Shown here: one piece after another, positions 10,763 through 19,764 of the stretch
Layout of the letters: each line of letters opens with the position of its first letter
Position numbering within the stretch: the stretch's first letter is position 1
NCBI GenBank assembly: GCA_030267325.1
Contig: JAJDJS010000002.1
Span: forward strand, 62,001 to 126,000
Source of the DNA: Desulfosarcina sp. OttesenSCG-928-A07
GTDB lineage: Bacteria; Desulfobacterota; Desulfobacteria; Desulfobacterales; Desulfosarcinaceae
DNA length: 64,000 nt
Direction: 5' to 3'
Notes under the pieces: generated by a model
The model's input: the letters and a program-made list of their open reading frames with translations, nothing else
Told to the model about the DNA's origin: nothing
Databases searched by the model: none
Translations under genes and position numbers: made by a program

Positions 10763-10932
10763 GTTTCAGGTGCTCCGGAACGGAGTGAAAAGGGAATCCC
10801 GTTAAAATCGGGAGCGTGCCCAACGCTGTAAGTCTATGGCCCGCCGGTCGGGCCTCGCGGCATCCACGGCCACTGTTTTTGACAATGGGAAGGCCGCCGC
10901 CAGAAGGACGAGCCAGAAGACCTGCCTGACAC
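10763..10932 (+). ncRNA. Cobalamin riboswitch (aptamer)
   Basis: Conserved B12-box elements are present in order: a GGTGCTCCGG stem at the 5' side, GCCACTG near 10869, TGGGAAGGC, and GAGCCAGAAGACCTGCC at the 3' side. This is the standard core of the cobalamin riboswitch. It lies upstream of a TonB-dependent receptor, the expected kind of target, and is followed by an intrinsic terminator, so high B12 should stop transcription before the receptor gene. Confidence 0.93.
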
Positions 10933-10989
10933 TATTGCCTTTGAAACTTGGGGACTTGAGTTTCATCGGTCTGTCTTGGGTAATCGGGC

Positions 10990-11025
10990 GCCCGGATCAT
11001 TTTTATCAATGGTCCGGGCTTTTTT
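10990..11025 (+). terminator. Riboswitch expression-platform terminator
   Basis: GCCCGGATCAT pairs with ATGGTCCGGGC (one mismatch) around TTTTATCA, followed by six T. It lies 58 bases after the cobalamin aptamer and 120 bases before the receptor start, the right place for a B12-dependent attenuator. Confidence 0.9.
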
Positions 11026-11145
11026 GCGTCCAGGCCCTGGGTCGATGACTTGGGCCACGCGAGAGTCCGGGCCGCGGGGGAATCTCTGAAATACGGTGAC
11101 TTTTGGGGATTCGCAGATCTTATTTTCAACACCTGCGGAGGACTT

Positions 11146-13299
11146 ATGAACAAAATTTTAGCCAAATGTTTGACCTTTTCAGTCTTGTTATCTTTCGGTT
11201 TCGGCTGGGTGCCGCTCCTGGCTCAGGGTGAGAGCGAAGCCCAGACTTCCAGCCAGCCCCAGGCCCGGGTGCAGAACACCCAGTCGCCGCCGGCCATGGA
11301 ATTGGATTCGATCATCGTCACCGCCACCCGGGTGGAACGGACCCTGGATGAACTGCCCATCTCCCTTTCGGTGGTGAGCGAGGAAGACGTGCGGCGCAAC
11401 CCCTCGGTCACCATTGCCGATCAAATCTCCTCGGTGCCTGGGGTTATGGTCGACAACCAGACTCCGGGCATCAAAAAAGTCAACATCCGGGGTATGTCCA
11501 GTTCACGGGTGGTAGTGCTGATCAACGGGGTCAAGCAGCCGGAACTCCGTCTGGCTGCCGACGGGGCCCCCATAGGGGTTGATCCCAGCCAGATTGAGCG
11601 CATTGAAGTCATCAAGGGGCCGGCCTCGGTTCTCTACGGCTCGGACGCCATCGGCGGGGTCATCAATATTATTACCAAAAAGGGCGGAGACAAGCCTTTT
11701 TCCTTCAGCCAGAATTTCCTCTATGATTCCTCCAACGAGGGCTACGGCTGGCAGAGTGCGATTTTCGGCGATTTTCAGGGCTTCAACTACCGTCTGTCCT
11801 ACGGCGGTTTCAATGCCGACGACATCCGGGTACCCGACAGCGTGGCTGACGGCCGGTTGCTGAACACCGACTATGACAAGCGGAACTACAGCGGCATCCT
11901 GGGCTATAGCTGGGACGGCGGCGAGATATCCTTTTCCTCCGACCGCCACAAAGTCACCGACATGGGCCATGTTCTGCGCTGGAACAACCCGGCCACGGGC
12001 GAACTGGAGCCGGCCACCTGGGATGAGGCCCGGCCTTACACCACCAGCAATCCCGAAGTTCAGCGCGATACCCACACCGTCAACCTGGGCCTGACCGAAC
12101 TCAACGATTACCTGGCCAAACTCAACTTCACGGCTTACGTCCAGGAACTGAACCGGGAAACCCAGGGCATCGGCATCAAAAACGAGGGCGGCTATGCCAA
12201 TGGCGTAGTTTATAGCTATGAGGAGCATGTTCAGGATTCCTATGGCGGCACCTTTCAGTCCGACTGGCGGCTGGGCGACGACCACTATGTCATCCTGGGC
12301 CTGGATTACGACAAGTCCAAATATGATTCCGATATCTCGGCCTTCAACCGACTCAGCGGAGTGCGCACCGGTCGCAATTTCGGCCACGGCCGCCAGGAGA
12401 GCTACGGTTACTTTCTGCAGCATGAATGGCAGATCACCGAGGACCTCAGCAGCACCTTGGGCCTCAGGTGGACCGAGGTGAAGACTGTCCTGTCCAAAGA
12501 GACATCCAAGCCGCAGAATGTGGGCTCGACCAAGGATTCCAAGATGGTCGGCAACCTAGGCTTGGTCTATTCCGGCTTTGAGGATTTTGAGCTGCGGGCC
12601 TTGTATTCCCAGGGTTTCCGCACCCCCAATCTCTTACAGCTCTTCATCGGCTCCTCGGCCTGGATGGAGCCCAACCCCGATCTGAAGCCGGAATCCTCGC
12701 AGAACTTCGAACTCGGCCTCCGCTACCACCGGGCCGGTTGGAACGTCGATCTGGGCCTGTTTTACAGCATTCTGAAAGACGCCATGGCCTCCCGGATCAT
12801 CGGCTACTCCGGTTCTAACGCCCTGCGTCAATATCAGAACCTGGAGGAAGTGGTTACCTATGGGGCTGAGCTGGGCTTGGACTATACCTTTGAGAATCTG
12901 AATCTGACCCCCTATCTGTCCGGCACCTGGCTGAGGTATATCTCCGAGGACCAATTTGGCTTCAAGGCCCGGCACGTTGATGGTCGCCCGGAGTTTTGGG
13001 GCAAGACCGGTCTTAAATGGGAAGTCCCGCTGACTGACGATCTTCAGTTTTACTCCGACCTCAACCTAATGCTGACCGGGCGCTCTTATCAATCCAACGC
13101 CGACGGCGTCGACACCGACCACATGCCCGGCTACGGGGTGCTCAACCTTAACTTCGGGTTTGAAGGAGGGCAGGAGCACAAGTATAATATCAGCGTCAGC
13201 CTCAACAACATCGGCAACAAGGAATACCGGCTGCCGCTCAGCAGTCTGAACTACGAACCCGGCTTCAACGTGGTGCTTGGGGTCGGCTTCGAATACTGA
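11146..13299 (+). CDS. TonB-dependent outer-membrane receptor (probable cobalamin/corrinoid uptake)
   Basis: 717-aa outer-membrane beta-barrel. A signal peptide covers about residues 1-27 (MNKILAKCLTFSVLLSFGFG, then LLAQG). A TonB-box-like segment DSIIVTATR follows, then the plug domain (SVPGVMVDNQ, NIRGMSSSRVVVLINGV, IEVIKGPASVLYGSDAIGG) and a barrel ending GVGFEY with a terminal aromatic. The start at 11146 has GGAGGA upstream. The cobalamin riboswitch in front makes a BtuB-like role likely. No ABC permease or BtuF gene is adjacent, so it must work with components elsewhere. Codon use (very rich in C-ending codons) differs somewhat from flanking genes. Confidence 0.9.
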   Translation: MNKILAKCLTFSVLLSFGFGWVPLLAQGESEAQTSSQPQARVQNTQSPPAMELDSIIVTATRVERTLDELPISLSVVSEEDVRRNPSVTIADQISSVPGVMVDNQTPGIKKVNIRGMSSSRVVVLINGVKQPELRLAADGAPIGVDPSQIERIEVIKGPASVLYGSDAIGGVINIITKKGGDKPFSFSQNFLYDSSNEGYGWQSAIFGDFQGFNYRLSYGGFNADDIRVPDSVADGRLLNTDYDKRNYSGILGYSWDGGEISFSSDRHKVTDMGHVLRWNNPATGELEPATWDEARPYTTSNPEVQRDTHTVNLGLTELNDYLAKLNFTAYVQELNRETQGIGIKNEGGYANGVVYSYEEHVQDSYGGTFQSDWRLGDDHYVILGLDYDKSKYDSDISAFNRLSGVRTGRNFGHGRQESYGYFLQHEWQITEDLSSTLGLRWTEVKTVLSKETSKPQNVGSTKDSKMVGNLGLVYSGFEDFELRALYSQGFRTPNLLQLFIGSSAWMEPNPDLKPESSQNFELGLRYHRAGWNVDLGLFYSILKDAMASRIIGYSGSNALRQYQNLEEVVTYGAELGLDYTFENLNLTPYLSGTWLRYISEDQFGFKARHVDGRPEFWGKTGLKWEVPLTDDLQFYSDLNLMLTGRSYQSNADGVDTDHMPGYGVLNLNFGFEGGQEHKYNISVSLNNIGNKEYRLPLSSLNYEPGFNVVLGVGFEY

Positions 13300-13316
13300 T
13301 CAGTGAAACCGGATAG

Positions 13317-13345
13317 CCGGGTGGCCCCTGCTTCGGGCCACTCGG
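13317..13345 (+). terminator. Strong hairpin after the receptor gene
   Basis: CCGGGTGGCCC pairs with GGGCCACTCGG (one mismatch) over a 7-base loop, 17 bases after the stop codon. There is no T run, so it may be an mRNA 3'-end stabiliser or part of a factor-dependent terminator rather than an intrinsic one. Confidence 0.45.
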
Positions 13346-13443
13346 CTCATGCGTTCGGGGGCCGAAGGCCTGACGGAGGATGACGGATGGCCGAGGCCGA
13401 TCCTTCCTTAGGTGAACATTCTCTTTGATCCACAGGACGCGCC

Positions 13444-14673
13444 ATGCCTGAAAACAACGCTTCTTGTCACCCTTCCTGGAAAAAATCCGCCGCTCTTTTT
13501 CTGGCCAGCCAGAATCTTTCCCTTTTCGGTTCCTCGGTTACAGGGTTTGCCATTATCTGGCATGTGACCCTTAAGACATCCTCCGGCACCTGGATGATGC
13601 TGATCATTTTATTTTCCATGCTGCCCCAGGTGCCGGTGTCCCTGTGGGGCGGAGTCTGGGCCGACCGGTACAACCGAAAACACCTCATCATGGCTTCGGA
13701 TGGCAGTGTTGCCGCAGCCACCCTGATCCTTTTTATCCTGCATCTTGCCGGCCATGACCACCTGGGCCTCTTGCTGGCGGTTTCTGGGGTTCGGTCCCTG
13801 GGCGCGGGCGTTCAGATGCCGGCAGTCAGCGCCATGATTCCCCAGGTCGTACCGGAAAACCAGCTTACCCGGTTCAGCGGCATCAACCAGTCCCTGAATG
13901 CGGCATCCCAGTTTCTGGCACCGGCCATCGGCGGTGTGGTACTGGGCACGGTGGGCATTGCCTGGGCATTTTTGCTGGATGGGGTGACCGCTGCTGCTGC
14001 TGCGATTCTGATTTTGCGCGGTATTCCGGTTTCTCCGGTTTCCCTGTCTGAAAAACAAGCTTCTGCCTGGACGGAAATGAAGGAAGGGGCTTTGTTTTCC
14101 TGGCACCATCCCCTGCTCAAGGCCCTGATTCTGTTTTATGGGGTATCGTTTTTTCTGATTTCACCGGCAGCATTTCTGACCCCTGTCATGATTGCCCGCA
14201 GTTTTGGCGATGATGTGTGGCGGCTGACCGCCAACGAACTGGTCTGGACCGCAGGCAGCCTGATCGGCGGCGCGTATATCGCCTGGAAGGGGGCTTTTCA
14301 CAACAAGGTCCGGGTCATCGCCCTTTCCCTGGCCGGATTCGGCATTCTTTTTCTGCTGCTCGGTGTTTGTCGTTCCTTTGGCGTTTACCTGGTGCTGATG
14401 GGAGTTGCCGGATTGATCCTGCCGTTTCTTACGACGGCTGAAACCGTCCTGATTCAGGAACAGGTCCCTATGGGGGTGATGGGCCGGGTGTTTTCCATTG
14501 TTCAGATGACTGGACTTGTGGCCATGCCCGCCGGAATGCTGGTGTTTGGCCCGATGGCCGACCATGTGCCCATTGAATTGATTCTGGTGGTAACCGGCTG
14601 GATGCTGGCCGGCACCGGATTGTTGTTTCTGAAAATCGGCGGCCGGGCCCTGGAATCCCTGGCGGACGAATGA
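13444..14673 (+). CDS. MFS transporter, macrolide-efflux (MefA/EntS-like) type
   Basis: 409-aa integral membrane protein with about 12 hydrophobic segments. The N-terminus FLASQNLSLFGSSVTGFAI and the loop motif GVWADRYNRKHLI (between TM2 and TM3) are typical of the MFS_3/MefA group of drug or siderophore exporters. It follows the TonB receptor by 144 bases; the strong hairpin between them argues for separate expression, but co-regulation is possible. The substrate cannot be inferred. Convergent with the HesB-like gene. Confidence 0.85.
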   Translation: MPENNASCHPSWKKSAALFLASQNLSLFGSSVTGFAIIWHVTLKTSSGTWMMLIILFSMLPQVPVSLWGGVWADRYNRKHLIMASDGSVAAATLILFILHLAGHDHLGLLLAVSGVRSLGAGVQMPAVSAMIPQVVPENQLTRFSGINQSLNAASQFLAPAIGGVVLGTVGIAWAFLLDGVTAAAAAILILRGIPVSPVSLSEKQASAWTEMKEGALFSWHHPLLKALILFYGVSFFLISPAAFLTPVMIARSFGDDVWRLTANELVWTAGSLIGGAYIAWKGAFHNKVRVIALSLAGFGILFLLLGVCRSFGVYLVLMGVAGLILPFLTTAETVLIQEQVPMGVMGRVFSIVQMTGLVAMPAGMLVFGPMADHVPIELILVVTGWMLAGTGLLFLKIGGRALESLADE

Positions 14674-14873
14674 ATTCCAAGCTGTCGGAAAAGGCGAACC
14701 GGTCTTCATTCATCGCGTCCAGGATGGAGCCGTTTTATTCATCTTGCGCATCCAACCCGCCAGACCTCATCCATGCACGTCCTTCACCGGACTGTTTAAA
14801 TATAGGCGATAAACGCACGGGGCAGACCGGCCGGCTCACCTGTGAACATTTTCCATAAAACCCTCATCACTCC

Positions 14874-15194
14874 TCATGACCCACAGCAGTTGGCTGAAGA
14901 ACCGCATCCCTGGCATCCGCCGCCGGCTTCCGGTTCAAGGCTGGAGGAAATGCGGAAGGTCGAATCTGTAAAATCAACTTCAACCGGTTGGATCTGGCTG
15001 AGGAGATCTTTTTGGATAATGAATTCAAATCCGCCGATTGCATGAACCGTATCGCCGCCGTTAATGGTATCCAGCGCCATGCCCAGCTGGGGTCCGCAGC
15101 ATCCCTGGGAAAGGAAAATCCGGATGGGGCTGAGGGTTTGTGTTTTGAAAAATTCACTGACGGCCTGAACTGCAGAAGGGGTGACGGTGATCAT
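14874..15194 (-). CDS. HesB/IscA-like protein
   Basis: 106-aa protein of the A-type Fe-S carrier fold: ITVTPSAVQAVSEFF, IRIFLSQGCCGPQLGMALD, then the hairpin FEFIIQKDLLSQIQPVEVDF. The C-terminus GGCQGCGSSANCCGS is Cys-rich but longer than the usual IscA CGCG end. The family includes anaerobe-specific members that carry Cys or selenocysteine at the SQGC position. A role in Fe-S or metal handling is an inference. The start overlaps the end of the upstream gene by 41 bases, so the two are probably translationally coupled. Confidence 0.8.
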   Translation of the reverse strand: MITVTPSAVQAVSEFFKTQTLSPIRIFLSQGCCGPQLGMALDTINGGDTVHAIGGFEFIIQKDLLSQIQPVEVDFTDSTFRISSSLEPEAGGGCQGCGSSANCCGS

Positions 15195-15744
15195 GTAAAT
15201 CTCCTTTGGTGTGATGGGTAGATTCAGGATTTGGGCGGACCGGTTCTGAAGGTGCCTGTTTTCCCTGGACCAACGCGCTGAAAATCAGTCGAAGATCCGT
15301 TTCGGTGAGCTGCAGGAGACCGTCTTCTTCAGCAGCATGATCCGCTTCCGCCTGATCTTTTGGGCACATATCCATTTTCCGGATGTTCCGTTGGATCGTC
15401 CGGCTCCGGCTGATGAGGGTTTCCGGAAAAAGGCGGTCCCGGTTATTTTCAATCCAGCGGGTGCATTCGTCATGGGTGCCGGCAAACAGCAGGAACAGGT
15501 CATTGTCTTTTTTAAGGGTGACCAGCCGATAGCCCGCACCCAGGTCAAATTTCCGGCAGCCCTTGATGCGCGCCTCGCCATAACGGGTGAAGGCGCAGAT
15601 CTGGTCAAAACGGGTGTCTTCGGTTTCAAGGGCCGCAGCAATGGCTTCCACCCGATCAGCGGCAAGGCACGCCCGACGACCGCCCTTTCTTAACGCTTCC
15701 AGACATTTTTCGAGCCTTGGATCCAGATGAATGGCGTCAATCAT
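15154..15744 (-). CDS. Unknown protein with RelE-like-looking N-terminal domain, 196 aa
   Basis: Start chosen at 15744 (MIDAIHLDPRLEKCLEALRK) because AAGGAGAC lies about 7 bases upstream; the track's 15789 start has no such site. Residues 1-110 contain ARIKGCRKFDLGAGYRLVTL and LLFAGTHDECTRWIENN, which in pattern resemble the RelE/HigB toxin fold. The rest (about 115-196) is polar and helical. I do not recognise a named family. It lies between the HdrD-like gene (28 bases upstream) and the HesB-like gene (41-base overlap), so it belongs to a three-gene minus-strand run. A toxin role is not established. Confidence 0.6.
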   Translation of the reverse strand: MIDAIHLDPRLEKCLEALRKGGRRACLAADRVEAIAAALETEDTRFDQICAFTRYGEARIKGCRKFDLGAGYRLVTLKKDNDLFLLFAGTHDECTRWIENNRDRLFPETLISRSRTIQRNIRKMDMCPKDQAEADHAAEEDGLLQLTETDLRLIFSALVQGKQAPSEPVRPNPESTHHTKGDLHDHRHPFCSSGRQ

Positions 15745-15772
15745 GGCAAAGTCTCCTTGAAAGCGTATGCCC

Positions 15773-17119
15773 TCAGTGGGAATCGGCAAACGGATCCGGT
15801 GTTCCCGGCTCGCCCGGCAGCCAGACAGACTTCAGATCCTCTCCCAGGTACGCCCGTTCATTTTCCGCCAGAATGCCCAGGGAAAGCGCAATAATGGTCC
15901 ACAGGTGGGTCACGTGGTAATGGCCCTCGTAATACTCAGCCAGGTCATGGATCTGGGCATGGCAGTTGTGGCAGGGCGTCAGGCAATAATCCGCACCGGT
16001 CGCGATAATCTGATCGAACTTGATTTTTCCGTATTTGCGGCGGGCGTCCGTATAACCGGACTGAAGGTACCCGCCTCCGCCACCGCAGCAGAAGTTGTTG
16101 GATTTGTTGGGCGTCATGTCGATGAAGTTTTCCTCGCCCACACAGGCTTTCACCACATACCGCATCTTGTCGGCCTGGGTATCGCCAAAGCTTTTGCGAA
16201 TCTGGTTGCACGGATCCTGAACCGTGAACTTGATTTTAAGGTCCTTGTTCCAGTCTGAACTGACTTTCAGTTTTCCGGATTTGATCCACTCATAGTAGTA
16301 GGCCACCATGGGGGCGATTTCCAAATCCGAGTTGATCCCGAACTTGGTATTGGCCGCCCAGACCGAATAGGTGGAATGGCCGCATTCGGTGTTCAGATAT
16401 ACCTTGCAGCCCAAGTCGTTGGCCGACTGAAGAGTCATTGCGGCAATTTTCTTCCAGTTTTCGTCATCAGCCAGGAACATGCAGTAGTTTTCGCCGCCCC
16501 AGGCCGTACAACTGTACGTCCAGTCAACGCCCGCCAAATGGAGGATTTTCCACAAGGGTACCATTTCATCCGGCTCGGTCACCGGCTCACGGGAATTCTG
16601 GCTGACAAAGAATTCCGCTCCCTGTTTGTCAATGGGCGCCTCAAGATTCTCCCATCCGGGCTGGGTTTCCCGCACTTCTTCCAGCACATCTTCCACCACA
16701 AAGCGGAAGTCTTCCGGTGGTGATCCCATGGCGCTGCAACTGTCATTTCGAAGGGCCATTTCACAGGACCCCAGAATTCCCTTGGGCCGCTCCTCACGCG
16801 GCCAGAGTTTCCGGGCCTCGTAGATCAGTCCGGAAATATTGATATCCATCGGACAAACATGGGTACAGCGGGTACACATGGAACACATCCACACCCAGGG
16901 GTGTTTGGTGATTTCCTCATCCAGGCCCATGGCGGCCATGCGCAGAAATTTCCGGGGGTCCATGTTTTCAAGGCCTGTTGCCGGGCACCCCGAGGCGCAG
17001 GCCCCGCAGGTGAGACACAGGCTCAGGTTTCCGCCCTTGGGCAGGATTTCCTTCACCTTGTCCAGGAAAACACTTTTATGGCCATGCTCGATTTTGATCA
17101 TCACTGCGGCTTCACTCAT
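15773..17119 (-). CDS. HdrD-like (Fe-S)-binding oxidoreductase subunit
   Basis: 448-aa cytoplasmic protein. Two [4Fe-4S] motifs come first: CLTCGACASGCP (Cys 35, 38, 41, 45) and CSMCTRCTHVCP (Cys 79, 82, 85, 89). The C-terminal half has a CCG-type region (QDPCNQIRKSF, NNFCCGGGGGYLQSG, LTPCHNCHAQ), as in heterodisulfide-reductase subunits HdrD/HdrB and related sulfate-reducer proteins (TmcB, GlpC-like). The start at 17119 has GGAG upstream; the track's 19-residue extension is rejected. No cytochrome or flavoprotein partner lies beside it, so its electron donor is unknown. A dyad TTTTGT-T-ACAAAA lies at 17141-17153. Confidence 0.85.
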   Translation of the reverse strand: MSEAAVMIKIEHGHKSVFLDKVKEILPKGGNLSLCLTCGACASGCPATGLENMDPRKFLRMAAMGLDEEITKHPWVWMCSMCTRCTHVCPMDINISGLIYEARKLWPREERPKGILGSCEMALRNDSCSAMGSPPEDFRFVVEDVLEEVRETQPGWENLEAPIDKQGAEFFVSQNSREPVTEPDEMVPLWKILHLAGVDWTYSCTAWGGENYCMFLADDENWKKIAAMTLQSANDLGCKVYLNTECGHSTYSVWAANTKFGINSDLEIAPMVAYYYEWIKSGKLKVSSDWNKDLKIKFTVQDPCNQIRKSFGDTQADKMRYVVKACVGEENFIDMTPNKSNNFCCGGGGGYLQSGYTDARRKYGKIKFDQIIATGADYCLTPCHNCHAQIHDLAEYYEGHYHVTHLWTIIALSLGILAENERAYLGEDLKSVWLPGEPGTPDPFADSH

Positions 17120-17140
17120 GACAACTCCTCTCCTTGGCAT

Positions 17141-17153
17141 TTTTGTTACAAAA
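17141..17153. promoter_or_regulatory. Dyad upstream of the HdrD-like gene
   Basis: TTTTGTTACAAAA is a perfect 6+1+6 palindrome, 22 bases upstream of the HdrD-like start. It could be an operator for a dimeric regulator. A related dyad (TTTGTTGACAAA) lies before hcp. No regulator can be named from this alone. Confidence 0.3.
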
Positions 17154-17902
17154 TGTGATTCCGGTGATGGGGTCAAACCGCGTTGTCAGTTGCGGGACGC
17201 ATGCAACAACTTCACGCCAACGGTCCGGGCGAAAACCCGGTTGGATGACCGGAAGCTTCCGGATTTTTTCCATAAAAAGGGAAAACAATCCAAACGCCAA
17301 GCCATCGCCAACTCGGGCCGTAGCCATCTCGGGCCGCAAAAGAATCAGAAACCGTCTGCCTGTCCTGATTCAGCGGATGAAGCGTGAAAACACAGCGTTT
17401 TTAAAGGCCTGAAAAGGGGAGTGCGAAAAACGCGGCGTTTCAGTTTTTGTCAGTGCATACCAACCCGGGCAGCAAACCGCAGCACCGTCATGTGAAACCG
17501 AAAAACCGAAGCATGGATGGTCCTTTTTGACAAAGGAGTGAGAGAGGTGAAAATTCAAACATGGGGTGATGCATTTCATAAGCCCGGAAAAATGTCAAGG
17601 AAGGGCTTAAGGATTTGTGTTTGGCTACGTTCCGGGAAAACCGGCTGTTTTCCCTTGTGCGGCGGAATCTGGAATGGTAATCGGATGTGTTTTCGTTCAT
17701 CATCACCGTAGTGCCTCGGTTTTTGAAAACAAAGACCCATGCAGGGTCGCTGAAACGCCCGGTGATTTGCGGAAACAACTTTCCGGTTTCTTTCGAACTG
17801 CTGCGCCGAACTTGCCTATACCGGTGCAACGGCTGCAAGCGCATGACGTCCCTCAAGGACATTTTGTTAACCCAAGCAATATACTTAAGGATCAGAAAAC
17901 CT
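17154..17902. other. Long intergenic region with no assignable gene
   Basis: About 750 bases between the divergent HdrD-like gene and asd. Short ORFs exist on both strands (for example one with AAAGGAGTGAGAGAGGTG near 17533), but none has a recognisable protein sequence. I see no tRNA or known riboswitch. It may hold the asd promoter or a decayed gene. Confidence 0.5.
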
Positions 17903-19021
17903 ATGACGAGCGTTGGAATCGTGGGATGGCGCGGCATGGTGGGATCGGTTCTCATGGACCGAATGATGGCGGAAAAAGATTTTGACAAGTTTGAGGCGGT
18001 CTTTTTCTCCACCTCCCAGGCCGGAAAAACCGGGCCGGATATCGGGGCCGGGGCCCAGCCGGTACTGGATGCCAATTCGGTGGACCGGTTGGCCCAGATG
18101 GATATCATCGTATCCTGCCAGGGCGGCAGTTACACGGAAACCCTCCATCCGGCGCTCCGGGAAAAAGGATGGAACGGATACTGGATTGATGCGGCCTCCT
18201 CTCTGCGGATGAAGGATAACAGCGTCATCGTGCTGGACCCGGTCAATCGCCATGTGATTGATGCAGCCCTTGAAAAGGGCGTCCGGGATTATATCGGCGG
18301 AAACTGCACGGTTTCCCTGATGCTCATGGCCCTGGGCGGCTTGTTCAAACAGGACTGGGTGGAATGGATGACCGCCATGACCTACCAGAGCGCATCCGGC
18401 GCCGGGGCCAACAATATGCGGGAGCTGGTGGCCCAGATGGGCAAAATCGGAATGGTGGCCAAACCGCTTCAGGACAACCCGGCGGCCTCCATTCTGGACA
18501 TTGACCGCAATGTTGCCGCCACCTTGGCCGCACCTGATTTTCCAACTGAATTTTTTGGCGCACCCCTGGCCGCCAGCCTGATTCCCTGGATTGACCGGGC
18601 CGTGGAAAACGGGCAGACCCGGGAAGAGTGGAAGGGCCTTGTGGAGACCAACAAAATTCTGGGCCGGTCTGATGCACCTGTTCCCATTGACGGCCTGTGC
18701 GTCCGGGTCGGGGCCATGCGGTGCCACAGCCAGGCCCTGACCTTAAAGCTCAAGTCCGATCTGCCCATGGATGTGATTGAAAACACCATTGTGTCAGCCA
18801 ACGACTGGGTCCGGCTGGTGCCCAACGACAAGCCCGATACCCTGGCCCAGCTCAGTCCGGCAGCAGTTTCCGGAACGCTTTCCATTCCGGTGGGCCGGCT
18901 CCGCAAGCTCAACATGGGGCCTGAGTATCTCACCGCTTTTACTGTGGGCGATCAACTGCTCTGGGGCGCGGCAGAACCCCTTCGCCGGGTGCTGCGGATT
19001 ATTCTGGACTATGTCGGGTAA
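17903..19021 (+). CDS. asd: Aspartate-semialdehyde dehydrogenase (proteobacterial type)
   Basis: 372-aa enzyme that reduces aspartyl phosphate to aspartate semialdehyde for lysine, threonine, methionine and diaminopimelate synthesis. Start [21 protein letters not shown] carries the NADP-binding motif; the catalytic cysteine is in [17 protein letters not shown]; the active-site segments [15 protein letters not shown] and [13 protein letters not shown] match the Gram-negative class. The track ORF start at 17687 is an upstream extension without family similarity. Followed closely by an alpha/beta hydrolase gene. Confidence 0.95.
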   Translation: MTSVGIVGWRGMVGSVLMDRMMAEKDFDKFEAVFFSTSQAGKTGPDIGAGAQPVLDANSVDRLAQMDIIVSCQGGSYTETLHPALREKGWNGYWIDAASSLRMKDNSVIVLDPVNRHVIDAALEKGVRDYIGGNCTVSLMLMALGGLFKQDWVEWMTAMTYQSASGAGANNMRELVAQMGKIGMVAKPLQDNPAASILDIDRNVAATLAAPDFPTEFFGAPLAASLIPWIDRAVENGQTREEWKGLVETNKILGRSDAPVPIDGLCVRVGAMRCHSQALTLKLKSDLPMDVIENTIVSANDWVRLVPNDKPDTLAQLSPAAVSGTLSIPVGRLRKLNMGPEYLTAFTVGDQLLWGAAEPLRRVLRIILDYVG

Positions 19022-19052
19022 AACCGGGCTTTCCCAGCAGGAAAAAAAGGGC

Positions 19053-19670
19053 ATGAAACCCTCCTTTGTTCGTTTTTTATCCGGCAACGAAACCCTGGAC
19101 GGCCGGTATACGGCTGCTCCGGCATCAGACCGGGCGGTGATTGTCACTCACCCGCATCCGCTGTACGGCGGGGACATGAATAATTCGGTGGTGTCAGCCA
19201 TCGCCACCGCTTATCAGCAGTGCGGATTTTCGGTTCTGCGGTTTAACTTCAGGGGCGTGGGAGCCAGCACCGGCACCTACGGCGAGGGGATCGGCGAGCA
19301 GGAAGACGTGGCGGCTGCCGTGGATTTTGTGCGCCAAAAAGGCATTTCCCGCATCCATCTGTCCGGATACTCATTCGGCGCCTGGGTCAATGCCGCGACC
19401 CTTTCCGCTGGTTCCGGTTTCGGGGTGGAAGCCCTGACCCTGGTGGCGCCGCCGGCTGCGGTGATGCCGTTTCCCGAAGACCTCCGGCTGCCCATGCTGT
19501 CAGGTATTATCGCGGGAGAGCAGGATGACATTGCGCCGCCGGACCTGATCCGGAAACTGGCGGTTCGGTGGAATCCAGAAGCACGGCTGGAAGTCATTCC
19601 TGGGGCGGATCATTTTTTTGCGGGGTTTCTGGATGCAGTGACGGCGAGAGTTTCAGAATTTAGTCAATAG
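19053..19670 (+). CDS. Alpha/beta hydrolase
   Basis: 205-aa cytoplasmic hydrolase. It shows THPHPLYGGDMNN (oxyanion region), FNFRGVGASTG, the nucleophile elbow LSGYSFGAW, an acid in AGEQDDIAPP, and the catalytic His in PGADHFFAG, in the right order for a Ser-Asp-His triad. This is the short CocE/NonD-like or dienelactone-like group. An alternative ATG at 19011 would overlap the asd stop. The substrate is unknown. Co-transcription with asd is likely from the 31-base spacing. Confidence 0.87.
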   Translation: MKPSFVRFLSGNETLDGRYTAAPASDRAVIVTHPHPLYGGDMNNSVVSAIATAYQQCGFSVLRFNFRGVGASTGTYGEGIGEQEDVAAAVDFVRQKGISRIHLSGYSFGAWVNAATLSAGSGFGVEALTLVAPPAAVMPFPEDLRLPMLSGIIAGEQDDIAPPDLIRKLAVRWNPEARLEVIPGADHFFAGFLDAVTARVSEFSQ

Positions 19671-19764
19671 GATATAGATTTTAGCGGGAAGCAAAGGCTT
19701 TCCGATCTCGGCCCGTGCATTCGTATTGGCTAAATCCTAAGGCCTAAATTCTAAATCCTCATCT

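Noticed and set aside
14874-14876. TGA at the end of the HesB-like gene as selenocysteine codon
   Set aside because: It follows a complete Cys-rich C-terminus and no SECIS-like hairpin is evident after it.
19671-19764. AT-rich CTAAATCC-type partial repeats after the hydrolase gene
   Set aside because: Too short and irregular to define an element; no second locus seen in the window.
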